Positions 1 to 11,027 are shown, counted from the stretch's first letter. The stretch: DNA of 64,000 nucleotides from Roseisolibacter agri (GCF_030159095.1 NZ_BRXS01000004.1:677673-741672); one strand, 5' to 3'. Numbers and translations are program-made. The notes: generated from the sequence alone by a model not told the origin.

Positions 1-1034
1 ATCCGATCCGCGGACGGATCCTGCTCGCCCTCGAGCGCCACGAGCTGGCGGTCGGGGAGCTGGCGGCGGCGCTGCAACTCCCCCAGTCCACCGTGAGCCG
101 GCATCTCAAGACGCTGGTCGACGCGGGGTGGGTGGACGCGCGGGCCGAGGGCGCGAGCCGTCGCTACCGCCTGCTCGCCGGCTCGCGCTCGGCGCCGACC
201 GGGCGGCTCTGGGGCGCGGTGCGCGAGGGGATCGCCGCGCTGCCCGGCGCCGCGCACGACGCCGAGCGGCTGCGCGCGGTGCTCGCGGAGCGCCGGTCGG
301 CGACGCGGACGTTCTTCTCGTCGTCCGCGGACGCCTGGGACCGCCTGCGGGTCGAGCTGTTCGGCGCGCGCGCCGATCTGCTGGCGCTGCTCGCGCTGCT
401 CGACGACGCGCTCGTGATCGGCGACCTGGGGTGCGGCACCGGCGCCGCGGCCGAGGCGCTCGCGCCGTTCGTGCGTCGCGTCATCGCCGTCGATCACTCG
501 CGCGAGATGCTCGCGCTGGCGCGGGCGCGCCTCGCGAGTCGGGGCAACGTCGAGCTGCGCGAGGGCGACCTCGAGGCGTTGCCCGTGGACGACGGGGAGC
601 TCGACGCCGCGCTGCTCGCGCTGGTGCTGCACCACATCCCCGATCCGGGCGCCGTGCTCGCGGAGGCGGCGCGCGCCGTGCGCCCCGGGGGGCGGCTGCT
701 CGTGGTGGACATGCTCCCGCACGACCGCGAGGTCTACCGCGTCGAGATGGGCCACGCCTGGCTCGGCTTCGACCGCGCGACGCTCGATGCGTGGGTCACG
801 GGGGCGGGGTTCGAGCAGCTGCGCTTCGTGCCCGTGCCACCCGATCCCGCGGGCAAGGGGCCGCCGCTGTTCGCCGCCTCCGCACGCCGTCGCGTGGCGG
901 TGTCCGCGCCCGCGCGTCCCGTGGGTGCGCCGGCCACCGACGTCGCGCCGCCGACTTCCGATTTGCCGTCGTCCGCAGAATCGTCCGATCCGTCTCTTCC
1001 CGCGCACGCCGTCGCGAACGGCGTCGCGCACTGA
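1..1034 (+). CDS. SahR-like regulator: ArsR-type HTH fused to SAM methyltransferase domain (5' partial)
   Basis: The reading frame is open from the window edge (first full codon at nt 3), so the start lies upstream. The first ~45 visible residues form an ArsR-type winged helix with a recognition helix around [11 protein letters not shown] (nt 84-116). A class I SAM-dependent methyltransferase fold follows: motif I GDLGCGTG near nt 421-444, the acidic end of strand 2 in AVDHSREML, and a later HHIPDP segment. The same fusion is known from SahR, an S-adenosylhomocysteine-sensing repressor of methionine-cycle genes in Proteobacteria. Only 16 nt separate it from ahcY, with metK next, so control of the methyl cycle in response to SAH or SAM is the best reading. 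An active methyltransferase with an HTH cannot be excluded. The last ~45 residues are a Pro/Ala/Ser-rich tail. Confidence 0.8.
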   Translation, partial: PIRGRILLALERHELAVGELAAALQLPQSTVSRHLKTLVDAGWVDARAEGASRRYRLLAGSRSAPTGRLWGAVREGIAALPGAAHDAERLRAVLAERRSATRTFFSSSADAWDRLRVELFGARADLLALLALLDDALVIGDLGCGTGAAAEALAPFVRRVIAVDHSREMLALARARLASRGNVELREGDLEALPVDDGELDAALLALVLHHIPDPGAVLAEAARAVRPGGRLLVVDMLPHDREVYRVEMGHAWLGFDRATLDAWVTGAGFEQLRFVPVPPDPAGKGPPLFAASARRRVAVSAPARPVGAPATDVAPPTSDLPSSAESSDPSLPAHAVANGVAH

Positions 1035-1050
1035 CCCTTCAGGAGCCCGC

Positions 1051-2532
<1,482 letters not shown>

Positions 2533-2584
2533 GCCGCGTGCTCGCCACGACCACGTCCTTCCTCACCCCGAGCCTCTCCCAACC

Positions 2585-3811
2585 GTGAGCACGCGCCTCT
2601 TCACCTCGGAGTCCGTCACCGAGGGTCATCCGGACAAGATCGCCGACCAGATCTCCGACGCCGTCCTCGACGCGCTCCTCTCCAAGGAGCCGACGGCCCG
2701 CGTCGCCTGCGAGACGCTGGTCACCACCGGCGTCGCCGTCATCGCCGGCGAGATCACGACCAACCAGTGGGTGGACCTGCAGGAGCTCGTGCGCAGCACG
2801 ATCAAGGAGATCGGCTACAACGACGCGACGTTCGGCTTCGACAGCCACACGTGCGGCGTGATCAACATGATCGGCAAGCAGTCGCTCGACATCTCGCAGG
2901 GCGTGGACACCGGCGGCGCCGGCGACCAGGGCATGATGTTCGGCTACGCCACGGACGAGACGCCCGAGCTGATGCCGCTCCCGATCGTGCTGGCGCACGC
3001 GCTCACGCGTCGCCTCTCGGAGCTGCGCAAGAACGGCACGCTCGCGTGGCTGCGCCCGGACGGCAAGGCGCAGGTCAGCGTGCGCTACGAGCACGACCGC
3101 CCGGTCGCGGTCGAGACGGTCGTCGTCTCGACGCAGCACTCGGCCGACGTCGACAACGACACGATCCACCGCGAGATCAAGGCGCAGGTCATCAACCCGG
3201 TGATCGCGCAGTACGGGCTGCCGGTCGAGGGCATCACGTACCACATCAACCCGACGGGCCGCTTCGTGGTCGGCGGGCCGATGGGCGACGCGGGGCTGAC
3301 GGGCCGCAAGATCATCGTCGACACCTACGGCGGCATGGGCCGTCACGGCGGCGGCGCGTTCTCGGGCAAGGATCCGTCGAAGGTCGACCGCTCGGCCGCC
3401 TACGCGGCGCGCTGGGTGGCCAAGAACGTCGTGAAGGCCGGCCTCGCGAAGCGCTGCGAGGTGCAGCTGGCGTACGCCATCGGCGTCGCGGAGCCGGTGT
3501 CGATCCTCGTCGACACGTTCGGCACGGGCCGCCTGCCCGACGCGGCGATCGAGCAGGCCGTGAAGGACACGTTCAAGCTGACGCCGAAGGCGATCATCGA
3601 GGCGCTCGAGCTGCGCACGCCGATCTTCGGCGAGACGGCGAAGTACGGGCACTTCGGCCGCACGCCGGGCAAGGTGACGGTGGCGGGCCGGACGTACGAC
3701 ACCTTCACGTGGGAGCGCACCGACAAGGCCGACGCGCTGCGCGAGGCGGCCGAGAAGGCCGCCGGCGAGACGGCGTCGTCGGGCGCGAAGGTGCTGGCCG
3801 GCGCGGCCTGA
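2585..3811 (+). CDS. metK: S-adenosylmethionine synthetase
   Basis: 408 aa with a GTG start. It makes S-adenosylmethionine from methionine and ATP. The N-terminal ATP-binding signature [12 protein letters not shown] starts near residue 14. The [12 protein letters not shown] signature lies near residue 115, and the glycine-rich [16 protein letters not shown] loop near residue 255. All three MetK domains are present at normal length. The start is set by homology to the usual [18 protein letters not shown] amino end, because no clear Shine-Dalgarno sequence precedes it. It is the third gene of the methyl-cycle group, and a strong hairpin follows at 3852-3887. Confidence 0.97.
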   Translation: MSTRLFTSESVTEGHPDKIADQISDAVLDALLSKEPTARVACETLVTTGVAVIAGEITTNQWVDLQELVRSTIKEIGYNDATFGFDSHTCGVINMIGKQSLDISQGVDTGGAGDQGMMFGYATDETPELMPLPIVLAHALTRRLSELRKNGTLAWLRPDGKAQVSVRYEHDRPVAVETVVVSTQHSADVDNDTIHREIKAQVINPVIAQYGLPVEGITYHINPTGRFVVGGPMGDAGLTGRKIIVDTYGGMGRHGGGAFSGKDPSKVDRSAAYAARWVAKNVVKAGLAKRCEVQLAYAIGVAEPVSILVDTFGTGRLPDAAIEQAVKDTFKLTPKAIIEALELRTPIFGETAKYGHFGRTPGKVTVAGRTYDTFTWERTDKADALREAAEKAAGETASSGAKVLAGAA

Positions 3812-3851
3812 GCGACTGGCACTCCGCCACGCCCTTCGGGTACGTTCCAGA

Positions 3852-3887
3852 GGCGCCCGGGTCCCAGCTCAGCGGGATCCGGGCGCC
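3852..3887 (+). terminator. Hairpin terminator after metK
   Basis: A 14-bp stem (3852-3865 with 3874-3887, one G-U pair) encloses the 8-nt loop AGCTCAGC. No U-run follows. It closes the ahcY-metK unit 40 nt before the next start codon. A TACGTT hexamer at 3841-3846, just before the stem, could be a weak -10 for the next gene. Confidence 0.6.
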
Positions 3888-3926
3888 GTCCGCATCGCGC
3901 CCGCACCCCGCCCTGGAGTCCTCCCG

Positions 3927-4469
3927 ATGGTCGAAGTGGTCGTGTCCCGACTCGGCCTCGACAGCACGACGAACACCTACGTCGTCATCCTGCAGGAGAA
4001 GGGTGGCGCGCGCCTGCTGCCGATCTGGATCGGGCAGCCCGAGGCGGAGGCGATCGTCATGCAGATGAACAACGTCAAGCGCGAGCGGCCGCTCACGCAC
4101 GACCTCTGCAAGTCGCTCATCCTCGGGCTGGGCGGGACGCTGCGTCGCGTGCAGATCACGAAGGTGCAGCAGCGCACGTACTTCGCCGAGCTGCACCTGG
4201 CGGGTCCCGGCGGTGCGGTGCAGGTGGACGCGCGGCCGTCGGACTCGATCGCGATCGCGCTCCGGCTGCAGGCGCCGATCTTCGCGCAGGAGTCGCTGCT
4301 GACGACGATGGAGGTCGACGAGGACGAGACGCCGGGCACGTACGCGTCGCCGCCCGCGACGCCGCCGGCCGCCTCCACCACGCCGGACCGCGACGAGCTG
4401 AGCGCCGAGCAGCTGAAGGCGTACCTCGAGAATCTGCGGCCCGAGGACTTCGGGAAGTTCAACCTCTGA
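3927..4469 (+). CDS. BFN-domain protein (bifunctional nuclease / DUF151 family)
   Basis: 180 aa. Residues 1-130 match the BFN/DUF151 fold: MVEVVVSRLGLD, the ILPIWIG-like segment LLPIWIGQPEAEAI, RPLTHDL, the strand carrying TYFAELHL, and the conserved DARPSDSIAIALR. A plant member of the family was reported to have DNase and RNase activity, but most bacterial members are uncharacterised, so nuclease activity here is inferred from the family. An acidic Pro/Ala linker and a short conserved C-terminal segment ending EDFGKFNL follow. GGAG at 3915-3918 supports the ATG at 3927. It is 26 nt from the next gene. Confidence 0.85.
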   Translation: MVEVVVSRLGLDSTTNTYVVILQEKGGARLLPIWIGQPEAEAIVMQMNNVKRERPLTHDLCKSLILGLGGTLRRVQITKVQQRTYFAELHLAGPGGAVQVDARPSDSIAIALRLQAPIFAQESLLTTMEVDEDETPGTYASPPATPPAASTTPDRDELSAEQLKAYLENLRPEDFGKFNL

Positions 4470-4495
4470 GGCCCGCGATCCTGTCGTCCTCGATC

Positions 4496-5776
4496 GTGCG
4501 CGCGGCCGCCACGCTGGTCGCGCCGCTGCTCGTCGCGCTCGCGCCGCCGGTGCTGCGCGCGCAGGACGCGCCGCGCGCGGCCGTGCGCGACAGTGCGCGC
4601 GAGAGCGGCGTCTCGTCCGGCGAGGGGCTGGTGGACCGCCCCGTCACGCTCCCCGACGGCTCGCGGCGCGTGCTCGGCCGGGTGCTGCTCGTGCGCGACA
4701 CGACGGAGCGGCCGGTGCCCGGCGCGTGGGTCACGCTGCACCGCGTCGGCTCCGATGGCGCAGGGCCGCTCGACTCCACGCGCACGCAGGGCGACGGCGG
4801 CTTCACCTTCCGCTACCGGCCCACGGGCGCGCCGGACGCGCTCTACTTCGCGTCCACGTCGTACGGCGGCATCGCGTACTTCACGTCGCCGCTGCGCGAC
4901 GCGGAGTCGCGCGGCGAGGCGGCGGAGATCAGCGTCTTCGACACGACGTCGCGCGCGATCCCCATCACGGTGCGCGGCCGGCATCTGATCGTCTCCGCGC
5001 CCGTCGCCGACGGCTCGCGGAACGTGATCGAGGTGTTCGAGCTGACGAACGACACGAGCTTCACGGCCGTGCCGCCCACCGACGGCGCGCGCGGCACCTG
5101 GTCGGTCGCGCTGCCGCGCGGCGCCGCGGACTTCGCGGTGCGCCGCGGCGAGGTGCCGGACGACGGCATGAGCGCGGTCGGCGGGCGCGCCGTGCTGCTC
5201 ACGCCGTTCGGGCCGGGGATCAAGCAGGTCGCGTTCACCTACAGGCTGCCGTCGGACGCGTTCCCGCTGCGGCTCGCGCTGGAGCGGCCGGTGACGGTGC
5301 TCGAGGTGCTGCTGGAGGATCCGCGCGGCTCGGCCACGGGCGCGGGCATCGTCCCCGTCGATCCGGTCGCGCTGGAGGGACGCACCTTCCGGCGCTTCCT
5401 CGCGCAGGACGTGAAGGAGGGCGCGACGGTCGACGTGGCGATGCCGGTGACGGCGCGTCGCTGGGACCGCGTCGTGCTGCCCGTGCTGCTGGTGACGATG
5501 GGTGGCGCGATGGTCCTGCTGCTCCTGCGCGCGACGCGACGGCAGCCGACGGGGGCGCATGTTCCACTCGCTGCCGCGAGCGTCGCGCCGCCCCGCGCCC
5601 CCGCGACCGACGACGACGAGCGCGAGCGGCTGCTGGCCGCGCTCGCGGCGCTCGACGACGACTTCGCCGCCCGCGGCGATGCGACCGCGGAGCAGCGCGC
5701 GGCCTACGACGTCGAGCGCGCCGCGCTCAAGGCGCGGCTCGCGGCCCGGCTTGCTGCCGCTCCGGCCGCCCGCTAG
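4496..5776 (+). CDS. Secreted, C-terminally anchored protein of unknown function
   Basis: 426 aa, GTG start. Residues 1-23 form a signal peptide ending ...APPVLRAQ. Residues ~45-105 (GRVLLVRDTTERPVPGAWVTLHR...GGFTFRYRP) resemble a carboxypeptidase-regulatory or transthyretin-like beta-sandwich. A second beta-rich region follows, then one membrane segment near residues 325-343 (VLPVLLVTMGGAMVLLLL). The cytoplasmic C-terminus carries an acidic LLAALAALDDDF helix pair of the type seen in other anchored proteins of these lineages. I do not recognise a specific family. It starts 26 nt after the BFN gene and is probably co-transcribed. The promoter of the downstream cobalamin riboswitch overlaps its last codons. 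Confidence 0.75.
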   Translation: MRAAATLVAPLLVALAPPVLRAQDAPRAAVRDSARESGVSSGEGLVDRPVTLPDGSRRVLGRVLLVRDTTERPVPGAWVTLHRVGSDGAGPLDSTRTQGDGGFTFRYRPTGAPDALYFASTSYGGIAYFTSPLRDAESRGEAAEISVFDTTSRAIPITVRGRHLIVSAPVADGSRNVIEVFELTNDTSFTAVPPTDGARGTWSVALPRGAADFAVRRGEVPDDGMSAVGGRAVLLTPFGPGIKQVAFTYRLPSDAFPLRLALERPVTVLEVLLEDPRGSATGAGIVPVDPVALEGRTFRRFLAQDVKEGATVDVAMPVTARRWDRVVLPVLLVTMGGAMVLLLLRATRRQPTGAHVPLAAASVAPPRAPATDDDERERLLAALAALDDDFAARGDATAEQRAAYDVERAALKARLAARLAAAPAAR

Positions 5777-5779
5777 CTT
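5751..5779 (+). promoter_or_regulatory. Promoter of the btu operon (TTGCTG-N17-TAGCTT)
   Basis: -35 TTGCTG at 5751-5756, a 17-nt spacer, and -10 TAGCTT at 5774-5779, overlapping the end of the preceding gene. Transcription from about 5786 would place the cobalamin riboswitch in the leader. The spacer length matches seven other promoters in the window. Confidence 0.6.
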
Positions 5780-5835
5780 CGCACCACGTCGCGCACCGTC
5801 GTGCGCGCCGGACAATCGAAGGGCAATCGCGCATT

Positions 5836-5988
5836 CGGGACACGGAAGCCGGTGAGACGCCGGCGCGGCCCCGCCACTGTAACGGGCAACAACGCGCGCT
5901 CGCGCGGCCTCCGAATGGAGGTCGCACCCACTGACCGGCGCGGCCGGTCGGGAAGGGGAGCGCCGCGGCCCGGAGCCAGGAGACGACC
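5836..5988 (+). promoter_or_regulatory. Cobalamin (B12) riboswitch
   Basis: Conserved elements occur in the right order: CGGGACACGGAAGCCGGTGA (from 5836), GCGGCCCCGCCACTGTAACG (5864-5884), the B12-box-like CACCCACTGACC (5925-5936), GGGAAGGGGAGCGCC (5950-5964), and the terminal GGAGCCAGGAGAC (5972-5984). It lies between a promoter at 5751 and btuF, and all four downstream genes encode B12 uptake. Adenosylcobalamin binding should therefore lower expression when B12 is plentiful. No clear U-tract terminator follows, so control by start-site sequestration is possible. Confidence 0.93.
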
Positions 5989-6143
5989 CACGTGCGCGCC
6001 ACCATTCCAGGATCCTCGGGGGAGGGTCGGTGGCGATGTGACGACGTGTGGCGGTGGGGTCGGGACGTACGGCGCGAGCGTGGCGCCGTCCGACGTGCAC
6101 GTTGTCGTGTTGCGGCCGTCCGCTCCCCAGCCGGACGGCCGTC

Positions 6144-7124
6144 GTGCATCCATCCCACCCATTCCTCGCGCGCGCGCTCGTCGCCGCGTCGCTCCTCGCG
6201 GCCTGCGACCGTGCGGCCACGCCGCGCGCGGCGGGCGACACCGCGATGGCCGTCGCCGCGACGGCCGTCGCGGCGACGGCCGCCGACTCGATCGTCCGCG
6301 ACGACTACGGCGACACGGTCCGCGTGGGCGCGCGCCCACGGCGCATCGTCTCGCTGAACCCCGCGACGACCGAGATTCTGTTCGCGATCGGCGCCGGCGA
6401 CCGCCTCGTCGGGCGCTCGCGCTGGGACGGCTGGCCGGCCGAGGCCCAGCGCGTGCCGGCCGTGGGCGACGGCATCCGCCCGAACCTCGAGGCGACGCTC
6501 GCCGCGCGCCCCGATCTCGTGCTCCTGTACGCGGGCGCGGAGAACCGCGACGCGGCGCGCGCGCTGCGCGCGGCGGGCATCGCGACGGCGGCCATCAAGG
6601 TCGATCGCCTCGACGACTTCCGGCGCGCGACGCGGCTGCTCGGCCGCTTGACGGGCGACACGGCGCGCGCGCGCACCGTCGTCGACTCGGTCGATGCGAC
6701 GCTCGAGCGCGTGCGGCGCGTCGTCGCGGGGCGTCCGCGTCCGCGCGTGGTCTGGCCGATGTTCGGACGCCCGCTACTCGCCGTCGGCGGCGGCAGCTTC
6801 CAGCACGAGGTGCTCACCATCGCCGGCGGCGACAACGTCTTCGGCGACGATCCGAAGCCGGCCGTGCAGGTCTCGCGCGAGGAGGTGCTGCGCCGCGGCG
6901 CGGACGCGATGCTCGTCGGTCCCACGCGCGACGCCGAGGTGCGCGCCGACCCGGCGTGGCGTTCGCTGGCCGCGGTGCGCGACGGCCGCGTGCTCGTCGT
7001 CGACACGGCGGTCGTGTATCGCCCGGCGGTGCGACTCGGCGAGGCGGCGGTGAACCTTGCGCGCCTGCTGCATCCCGAGGTCGCGGACTCGCTCGCGCCG
7101 GTCGGCGCCGCGCCGCGCCCCTGA
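6144..7124 (+). CDS. btuF: Cobalamin ABC transporter substrate-binding lipoprotein (BtuF-like)
   Basis: 326 aa from a GTG at 6144. The first ~20 residues are a lipoprotein signal (hydrophobic ALVAASLL, then the lipobox LAAC). An earlier in-frame ATG at 6048 would add 32 polar residues before that signal and is unlikely. The body is a class III periplasmic-binding fold: RIVSLNPATTEILFAIGAGDRLVGRS, then RPDLVLLY and the long interdomain helix, then VSREEVLRRGADAML. It captures B12 in the periplasm and delivers it to BtuCD. The riboswitch is immediately upstream, and the TGATG overlap with btuC shows tight coupling. Confidence 0.9.
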   Translation: MHPSHPFLARALVAASLLAACDRAATPRAAGDTAMAVAATAVAATAADSIVRDDYGDTVRVGARPRRIVSLNPATTEILFAIGAGDRLVGRSRWDGWPAEAQRVPAVGDGIRPNLEATLAARPDLVLLYAGAENRDAARALRAAGIATAAIKVDRLDDFRRATRLLGRLTGDTARARTVVDSVDATLERVRRVVAGRPRPRVVWPMFGRPLLAVGGGSFQHEVLTIAGGDNVFGDDPKPAVQVSREEVLRRGADAMLVGPTRDAEVRADPAWRSLAAVRDGRVLVVDTAVVYRPAVRLGEAAVNLARLLHPEVADSLAPVGAAPRP

Positions 7125-8101
7125 TGCCGCGTTCGCGCTGGGCGCTCGCCGGGGTCGCGCTGCTGGTGGTCGCGTTCGTGGGCATCCTCGTCGGCTCGGT
7201 CGCCCTCACGCCCGCTGCCGTCTGGCAGGCGGTGCGCGGCACCGGCGACCCGATGGCCGTCACGATCGTGCGCGACCTGCGCGTGCCGCGCGTGGCGCTC
7301 GCCGCGCTCGTGGGCGCGGCGCTCGGCACCTCGGGCGGCGCGCTGCAGGGCGCGCTCCGCAACGCGCTCGCGGAGCCCTACCTGCTCGGCGTCTCGGGCG
7401 GTGCGGCGGTGGGCGCGGTGCTCACGTTCGCGTTCGGCGTCACCGATCCGATCCTCGTCCCCCTCGGCGCTTTCGTGGGCGCGGGAGCGGCCAGCGCCCT
7501 CGTGCTGGGCATCGCGCGCGTCAGCGGCGGGCGTGCGGATCCGCGGCTGCTCGTGATGGGCGGCGTCGTCGTCGGCGCGTTCGCGAACGCGATCGTCATG
7601 GTCGCGCTGGCCAACGCCTCCGCCGACACCATCCGCGACGCGCTCTGGTGGATGATGGGCTCCGTCGCCGATGCGCGTTGGCGGCAGGTCGCGGTGCTCG
7701 CGCTCTACGTGGTGCTCGCGGGCGGCGCGCTGCTGCGCTGGGCGCGCGACCTGGACGCGCTGGCGCTGGGGGAGGAGGCGGCCGCCGCCCTCGGCGTGGA
7801 GGTCGATCGCGTGGGGCCGCGCGTCTTCCTCGCCGCGTCGCTGCTGGCCGCGGCCAGCGTGGCGTCCGCGGGCCTCGTGGGCTTCGTCGGGCTCGTCGTC
7901 CCGCACCTCGCGCGCGCGCTCGGCGCCCGCGCGCACCGGCCGCTGCTGGCCGCGTCGGCGCTGTTCGGCGCGACGCTGGTGGTCGCCGCCGACGTGGCCG
8001 CGCGCACCGCGCGCCCGCCGTCCGAGCTTCCGCTCGGCGCCGTGACGGCGCTCGTGGGCGTGCCCTTCTTCCTCTGGCGGCTCGCGAGGTCCGCGTCGTG
8101 A
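7124..8101 (+). CDS. btuC: Cobalamin ABC transporter permease (FecCD family)
   Basis: 325 aa, ~9-10 membrane segments. FecCD-family landmarks are present: RDLRVPRVALAALVGAALG, the GALQGALRNALAEPYLLGVSGGA block, ALWWMMGS, and the coupling-helix region LVGFVGLVVPHLAR. It forms the inner-membrane channel. It starts in a TGATG overlap with btuF and ends in a GTGA overlap with btuD. The family alone does not separate siderophore from B12 permeases; the riboswitch makes B12 the likely substrate. Confidence 0.92.
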   Translation: MPRSRWALAGVALLVVAFVGILVGSVALTPAAVWQAVRGTGDPMAVTIVRDLRVPRVALAALVGAALGTSGGALQGALRNALAEPYLLGVSGGAAVGAVLTFAFGVTDPILVPLGAFVGAGAASALVLGIARVSGGRADPRLLVMGGVVVGAFANAIVMVALANASADTIRDALWWMMGSVADARWRQVAVLALYVVLAGGALLRWARDLDALALGEEAAAALGVEVDRVGPRVFLAASLLAAASVASAGLVGFVGLVVPHLARALGARAHRPLLAASALFGATLVVAADVAARTARPPSELPLGAVTALVGVPFFLWRLARSAS

Positions 8102-8901
8102 GCGCGCCCGCGCTGCGCTTCGAGGACGTGCGCGTGCGCTATCCGCGCACGGAGCGGCCCGCGCTCGATGGCGTGTCGCTCGACGCGCCGGCCGGACGCG
8201 TCACGGCCGTCGTCGGTCCGAACGGCAGCGGCAAGAGCACGCTCGTGCGCGCGCTGCTCGGACGGGCGCCACTGACGGGTGGGCGCGTGCTCGTCGGAGG
8301 CGTCGACGCGCGCTCGCTCTCCGCGCGCGACCGGGCGCGCGCCGTGGCCGTGGTGCCGCAGCGCGAGGAGCCGGCGTTCCCGCTGGAGGTGCGCGAGTAC
8401 GTCGCGCTCGGTCGCATGCCGCACGGCAGCCGCTGGGGTGGCCCGTCGCGCCGCGACGCGGAGGCGGTGGAGCGCGCGCTCCACGATGCCGGCATCGAGG
8501 CCTTCGCCGCTCGGATGACCGACGCGCTCTCCGGCGGCGAGTGGCAGCGCGTGCGGCTCGCGCGTGCGCTGGCGCAGGACGCCGGCACCCTCGTCCTCGA
8601 CGAGCCCACCACCTTTCTCGATGTCGCGCACGAGATGGCGCTATTCGAGCTCGCCGACCGCGCCGCGCGCGATGGCCGGGCGGTGCTGCTCGTGAGCCAC
8701 ACGCTGAACCTCGTCGCGCGCTTCGCTGCGCACGTCGTGCTGCTGCACCACGGGCGCGTCGCCGCGGCCGGCACGCCGGACGCCGTCATGGACGGCCCGA
8801 CGCTCGAGCGCGTGTACGAGTGGCCGCTCGTCGTCACGCGCGACCCGGCGGTCGGCGCGCCGGCCCTCGTCCCGCTGCGCGGCTGGCGCCGCGCGCGATG
8901 A
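8098..8901 (+). CDS. btuD: Cobalamin ABC transporter ATP-binding protein
   Basis: 267 aa, GTG start in a 4-nt GTGA overlap with btuC. Walker A GPNGSGKST is near residue 41, with a Q-loop in VVPQREEPAFPLEVREYV. The ABC signature is LSGGEWQRV, Walker B LVLDEPTTFLD, and the switch histidine VSHTLNL. It is of the FepC/BtuD importer type and drives uptake through BtuC. Confidence 0.93.
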   Translation: MSAPALRFEDVRVRYPRTERPALDGVSLDAPAGRVTAVVGPNGSGKSTLVRALLGRAPLTGGRVLVGGVDARSLSARDRARAVAVVPQREEPAFPLEVREYVALGRMPHGSRWGGPSRRDAEAVERALHDAGIEAFAARMTDALSGGEWQRVRLARALAQDAGTLVLDEPTTFLDVAHEMALFELADRAARDGRAVLLVSHTLNLVARFAAHVVLLHHGRVAAAGTPDAVMDGPTLERVYEWPLVVTRDPAVGAPALVPLRGWRRAR

Positions 8902-8942
8902 TCACGAACGATTTCTCATTCTCTCGATCCTCAGGCCTCGTC

Positions 8943-10970
8943 ATGTCCCGCCTCGCACGCCTCTCCGTCGCCGCCGCCCTCGCGCCGTTCGCGACGCCAG
9001 CACTCGCCCAGCAGACCGCCGCGCCAGGCACGGCGCGTGACACGGCGGGCATGCGCCCCGTCGTCGTGACGGCGACGCGCGTCGCGGTCCCCACCGCCGC
9101 ACCCACCGCCAGCACCACCGTGCTGCAGGGCGCCGAGCTGCGTGCGCGTGGCGTGCTGACGGTGACCGACGCGCTGCGCGAGGTGCCGGGCGCCGCGGTC
9201 GTGCAGCAGGGCTCGTGGGGCGGGCTGACGTCGCTCTTCGTGCGCGGCGGGGAGAGCCGCTACACGAAGGTGCTGATCGACGGCGTGCCGGCCAACCAGC
9301 CCGGCGGGCAGCTCGATCTCGCCTTCCTGAGCCTCGACGACGTCGAGCGCATCGAGGTGGTGCGCGGACCGACGAGCGTCCTGTACGGCTCCGACGCGAT
9401 CTCCGGCGTCGTGCAGATCTTCACCCGCCAGGGGCGCGGTCCCGCGGCCGTGCGCGGCAGCGTGCGCGGCGGCTCGTTCGGCAGCGCCGACGCGGACGTC
9501 GGCGCGAGCGGTGGCTGGAGCCGCGGCTCGTACGCGATCGGCGCGGCGCACCACCGGTCGAACGGCCTGTTGGGCGACACGTCGGTCACGGTCCGCGGCA
9601 CGACCGCCGACGTCGAGAACGGCTTCCGCAACACCGTGCTCACGGCGAGCGCGCGCCTGGTGCCCGACGCGCGCTCGGACGTGCGGGCGTCGGTGCGCTG
9701 GAACGACGGCCGGTTCCACTATCCGACCGGCTTCGACGGCGCGATCGTCCCGCTGCAGGACGCCACGCGCGACGATCGCCGCCTGCTCGCGACCATCGAC
9801 GCCGGCCGTCGCCTCACCGAGCGCCTCGAGACGCGCCTCGTGCTCGCGTCGCACACGATGCGCTTCCAGTCGTCGAACCTTCCGTCGGCGGCGATGGACA
9901 CGCTGCGCTCCTACTTGCGCAGCACGAGCGACGTCTTCCGGCGCAGCGCCGAGGCGCGTGCGAACCTCTACGTTCGCCCGGGCGACGTGCTCACGGGCGG
10001 CGTGGAGCTGTCGTCGCAGGGCGAGGAGAGCCGCGGCTGGACGCGCTCGCGCACGGGACCGCAGGTGCCCGCGGTGCCCTTCGACCAGTCGCGGCGCAAC
10101 GTGGGCTACTACGCGCAGTGGCTCGGCGACGTCGCGGACCGGTTCACGTACTCGCTGAGCGGCCGCGTGGACGACAACCAGCGCTTCGGGACGTTCACTA
10201 CCGCGCGCGCGAGCGCGGCGTACGCGCTGCCCACCGCGACGCGGGTCCGCGCGGCGTTCGGCACCGCGTTCAAGGAGCCGCTGTTCAGCGAGAACTTCTC
10301 GACGGCATTCTCGCGTGGCAATCCGGACCTCGGGCCGGAGCGGTCGCGCTCCTGGGAGCTGGCGGCCGAGCAGTCCATCGGCGGCGTGGTGACGCTCGGC
10401 GCGACGTGGTTCGACCAGCGCTTCCGCGACATGATCCAGTATCGCCCCATCCCGCGCGGCGCGCCGGCGAGCGACTCGGTCAACTACTTCAACCTCGGCG
10501 CCGCGAACGCGAGCGGCGTGGAGCTGGAGGCGCGGCTCGCGGAGCGGCGCGGCGTCTCGCTGGTCGCCGCGTACACCTATCTGCGCACGCGCGTCGTCGA
10601 TCCGGGCGCGAGCGGCCCGCCGTCGTTCGCGCGCGACAGCGCGCTCCTGCGCCGTCCCGCGCACGTCGCGACGGCCACGGCGACCTACCGCGTGCCCCGG
10701 CGCGGCGCGCTGGCGCTGACGTCGAGCTACGTGGGGACGCGCACCGACGCGGACTTCGCCGTGTTCCCGTCGCCGCGCGTCACGCTGGGCGGCTACGCCC
10801 GCTTCGACGCTGCGGCCGACGTGCAGGTCACGCAGCCGGCGGGGCGGCGTCCGGGCGTCGCCCTCACGCTCCGGGTCGACAACGCGCTCGACCGACCGTA
10901 CGAGCCGGTGAAGCGCTACGAGGCGCCGGGCCGTGTCGTGCTCGTGGGCGCGCGCTTCGGCACGCCCTGA
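8943..10970 (+). CDS. btuB: TonB-dependent outer-membrane receptor, cobalamin (BtuB-like)
   Basis: 675 aa. Signal peptide residues 1-21 (MSRLARLSVAAALAPFATPALAQ), then a TonB-box-like RPVVVTATR. The plug domain spans ~45-155 (TVTDALREVPG, VLIDGVPANQPGG, VERIEVVRGPTSVLYGSDAI) and the remainder is a 22-strand barrel ending in an aromatic-free GARFGTP. The terminal residue is not the usual Phe/Trp. An in-frame ATG at 8898 overlaps the btuD stop (ATGA) and would lengthen the N-terminus by 15 residues; I prefer 8943 because it gives a clean signal peptide. BtuB is inferred from the riboswitch and btuFCD linkage. Confidence 0.88.
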   Translation: MSRLARLSVAAALAPFATPALAQQTAAPGTARDTAGMRPVVVTATRVAVPTAAPTASTTVLQGAELRARGVLTVTDALREVPGAAVVQQGSWGGLTSLFVRGGESRYTKVLIDGVPANQPGGQLDLAFLSLDDVERIEVVRGPTSVLYGSDAISGVVQIFTRQGRGPAAVRGSVRGGSFGSADADVGASGGWSRGSYAIGAAHHRSNGLLGDTSVTVRGTTADVENGFRNTVLTASARLVPDARSDVRASVRWNDGRFHYPTGFDGAIVPLQDATRDDRRLLATIDAGRRLTERLETRLVLASHTMRFQSSNLPSAAMDTLRSYLRSTSDVFRRSAEARANLYVRPGDVLTGGVELSSQGEESRGWTRSRTGPQVPAVPFDQSRRNVGYYAQWLGDVADRFTYSLSGRVDDNQRFGTFTTARASAAYALPTATRVRAAFGTAFKEPLFSENFSTAFSRGNPDLGPERSRSWELAAEQSIGGVVTLGATWFDQRFRDMIQYRPIPRGAPASDSVNYFNLGAANASGVELEARLAERRGVSLVAAYTYLRTRVVDPGASGPPSFARDSALLRRPAHVATATATYRVPRRGALALTSSYVGTRTDADFAVFPSPRVTLGGYARFDAAADVQVTQPAGRRPGVALTLRVDNALDRPYEPVKRYEAPGRVVLVGARFGTP

Positions 10971-10976
10971 TCGACC

Positions 10977-11027
10977 CGGACAGGCGCGCGAGGGCGGTTC
11001 AAACCCTCGCCGGGGGCGGTCTGTCCG
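10977..11027 (+). terminator. Nested hairpin after the btu operon
   Basis: An outer CGGACAG/CTGTCCG stem (10977-10983 with 11021-11027) encloses an inner CGAGGG/CCCTCG stem (10989-10994 with 11104-side at 11004-11009, 9-nt loop). It begins 6 nt after the btuB stop. There is no U-run, so termination is inferred from position and structure only. Confidence 0.45.
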
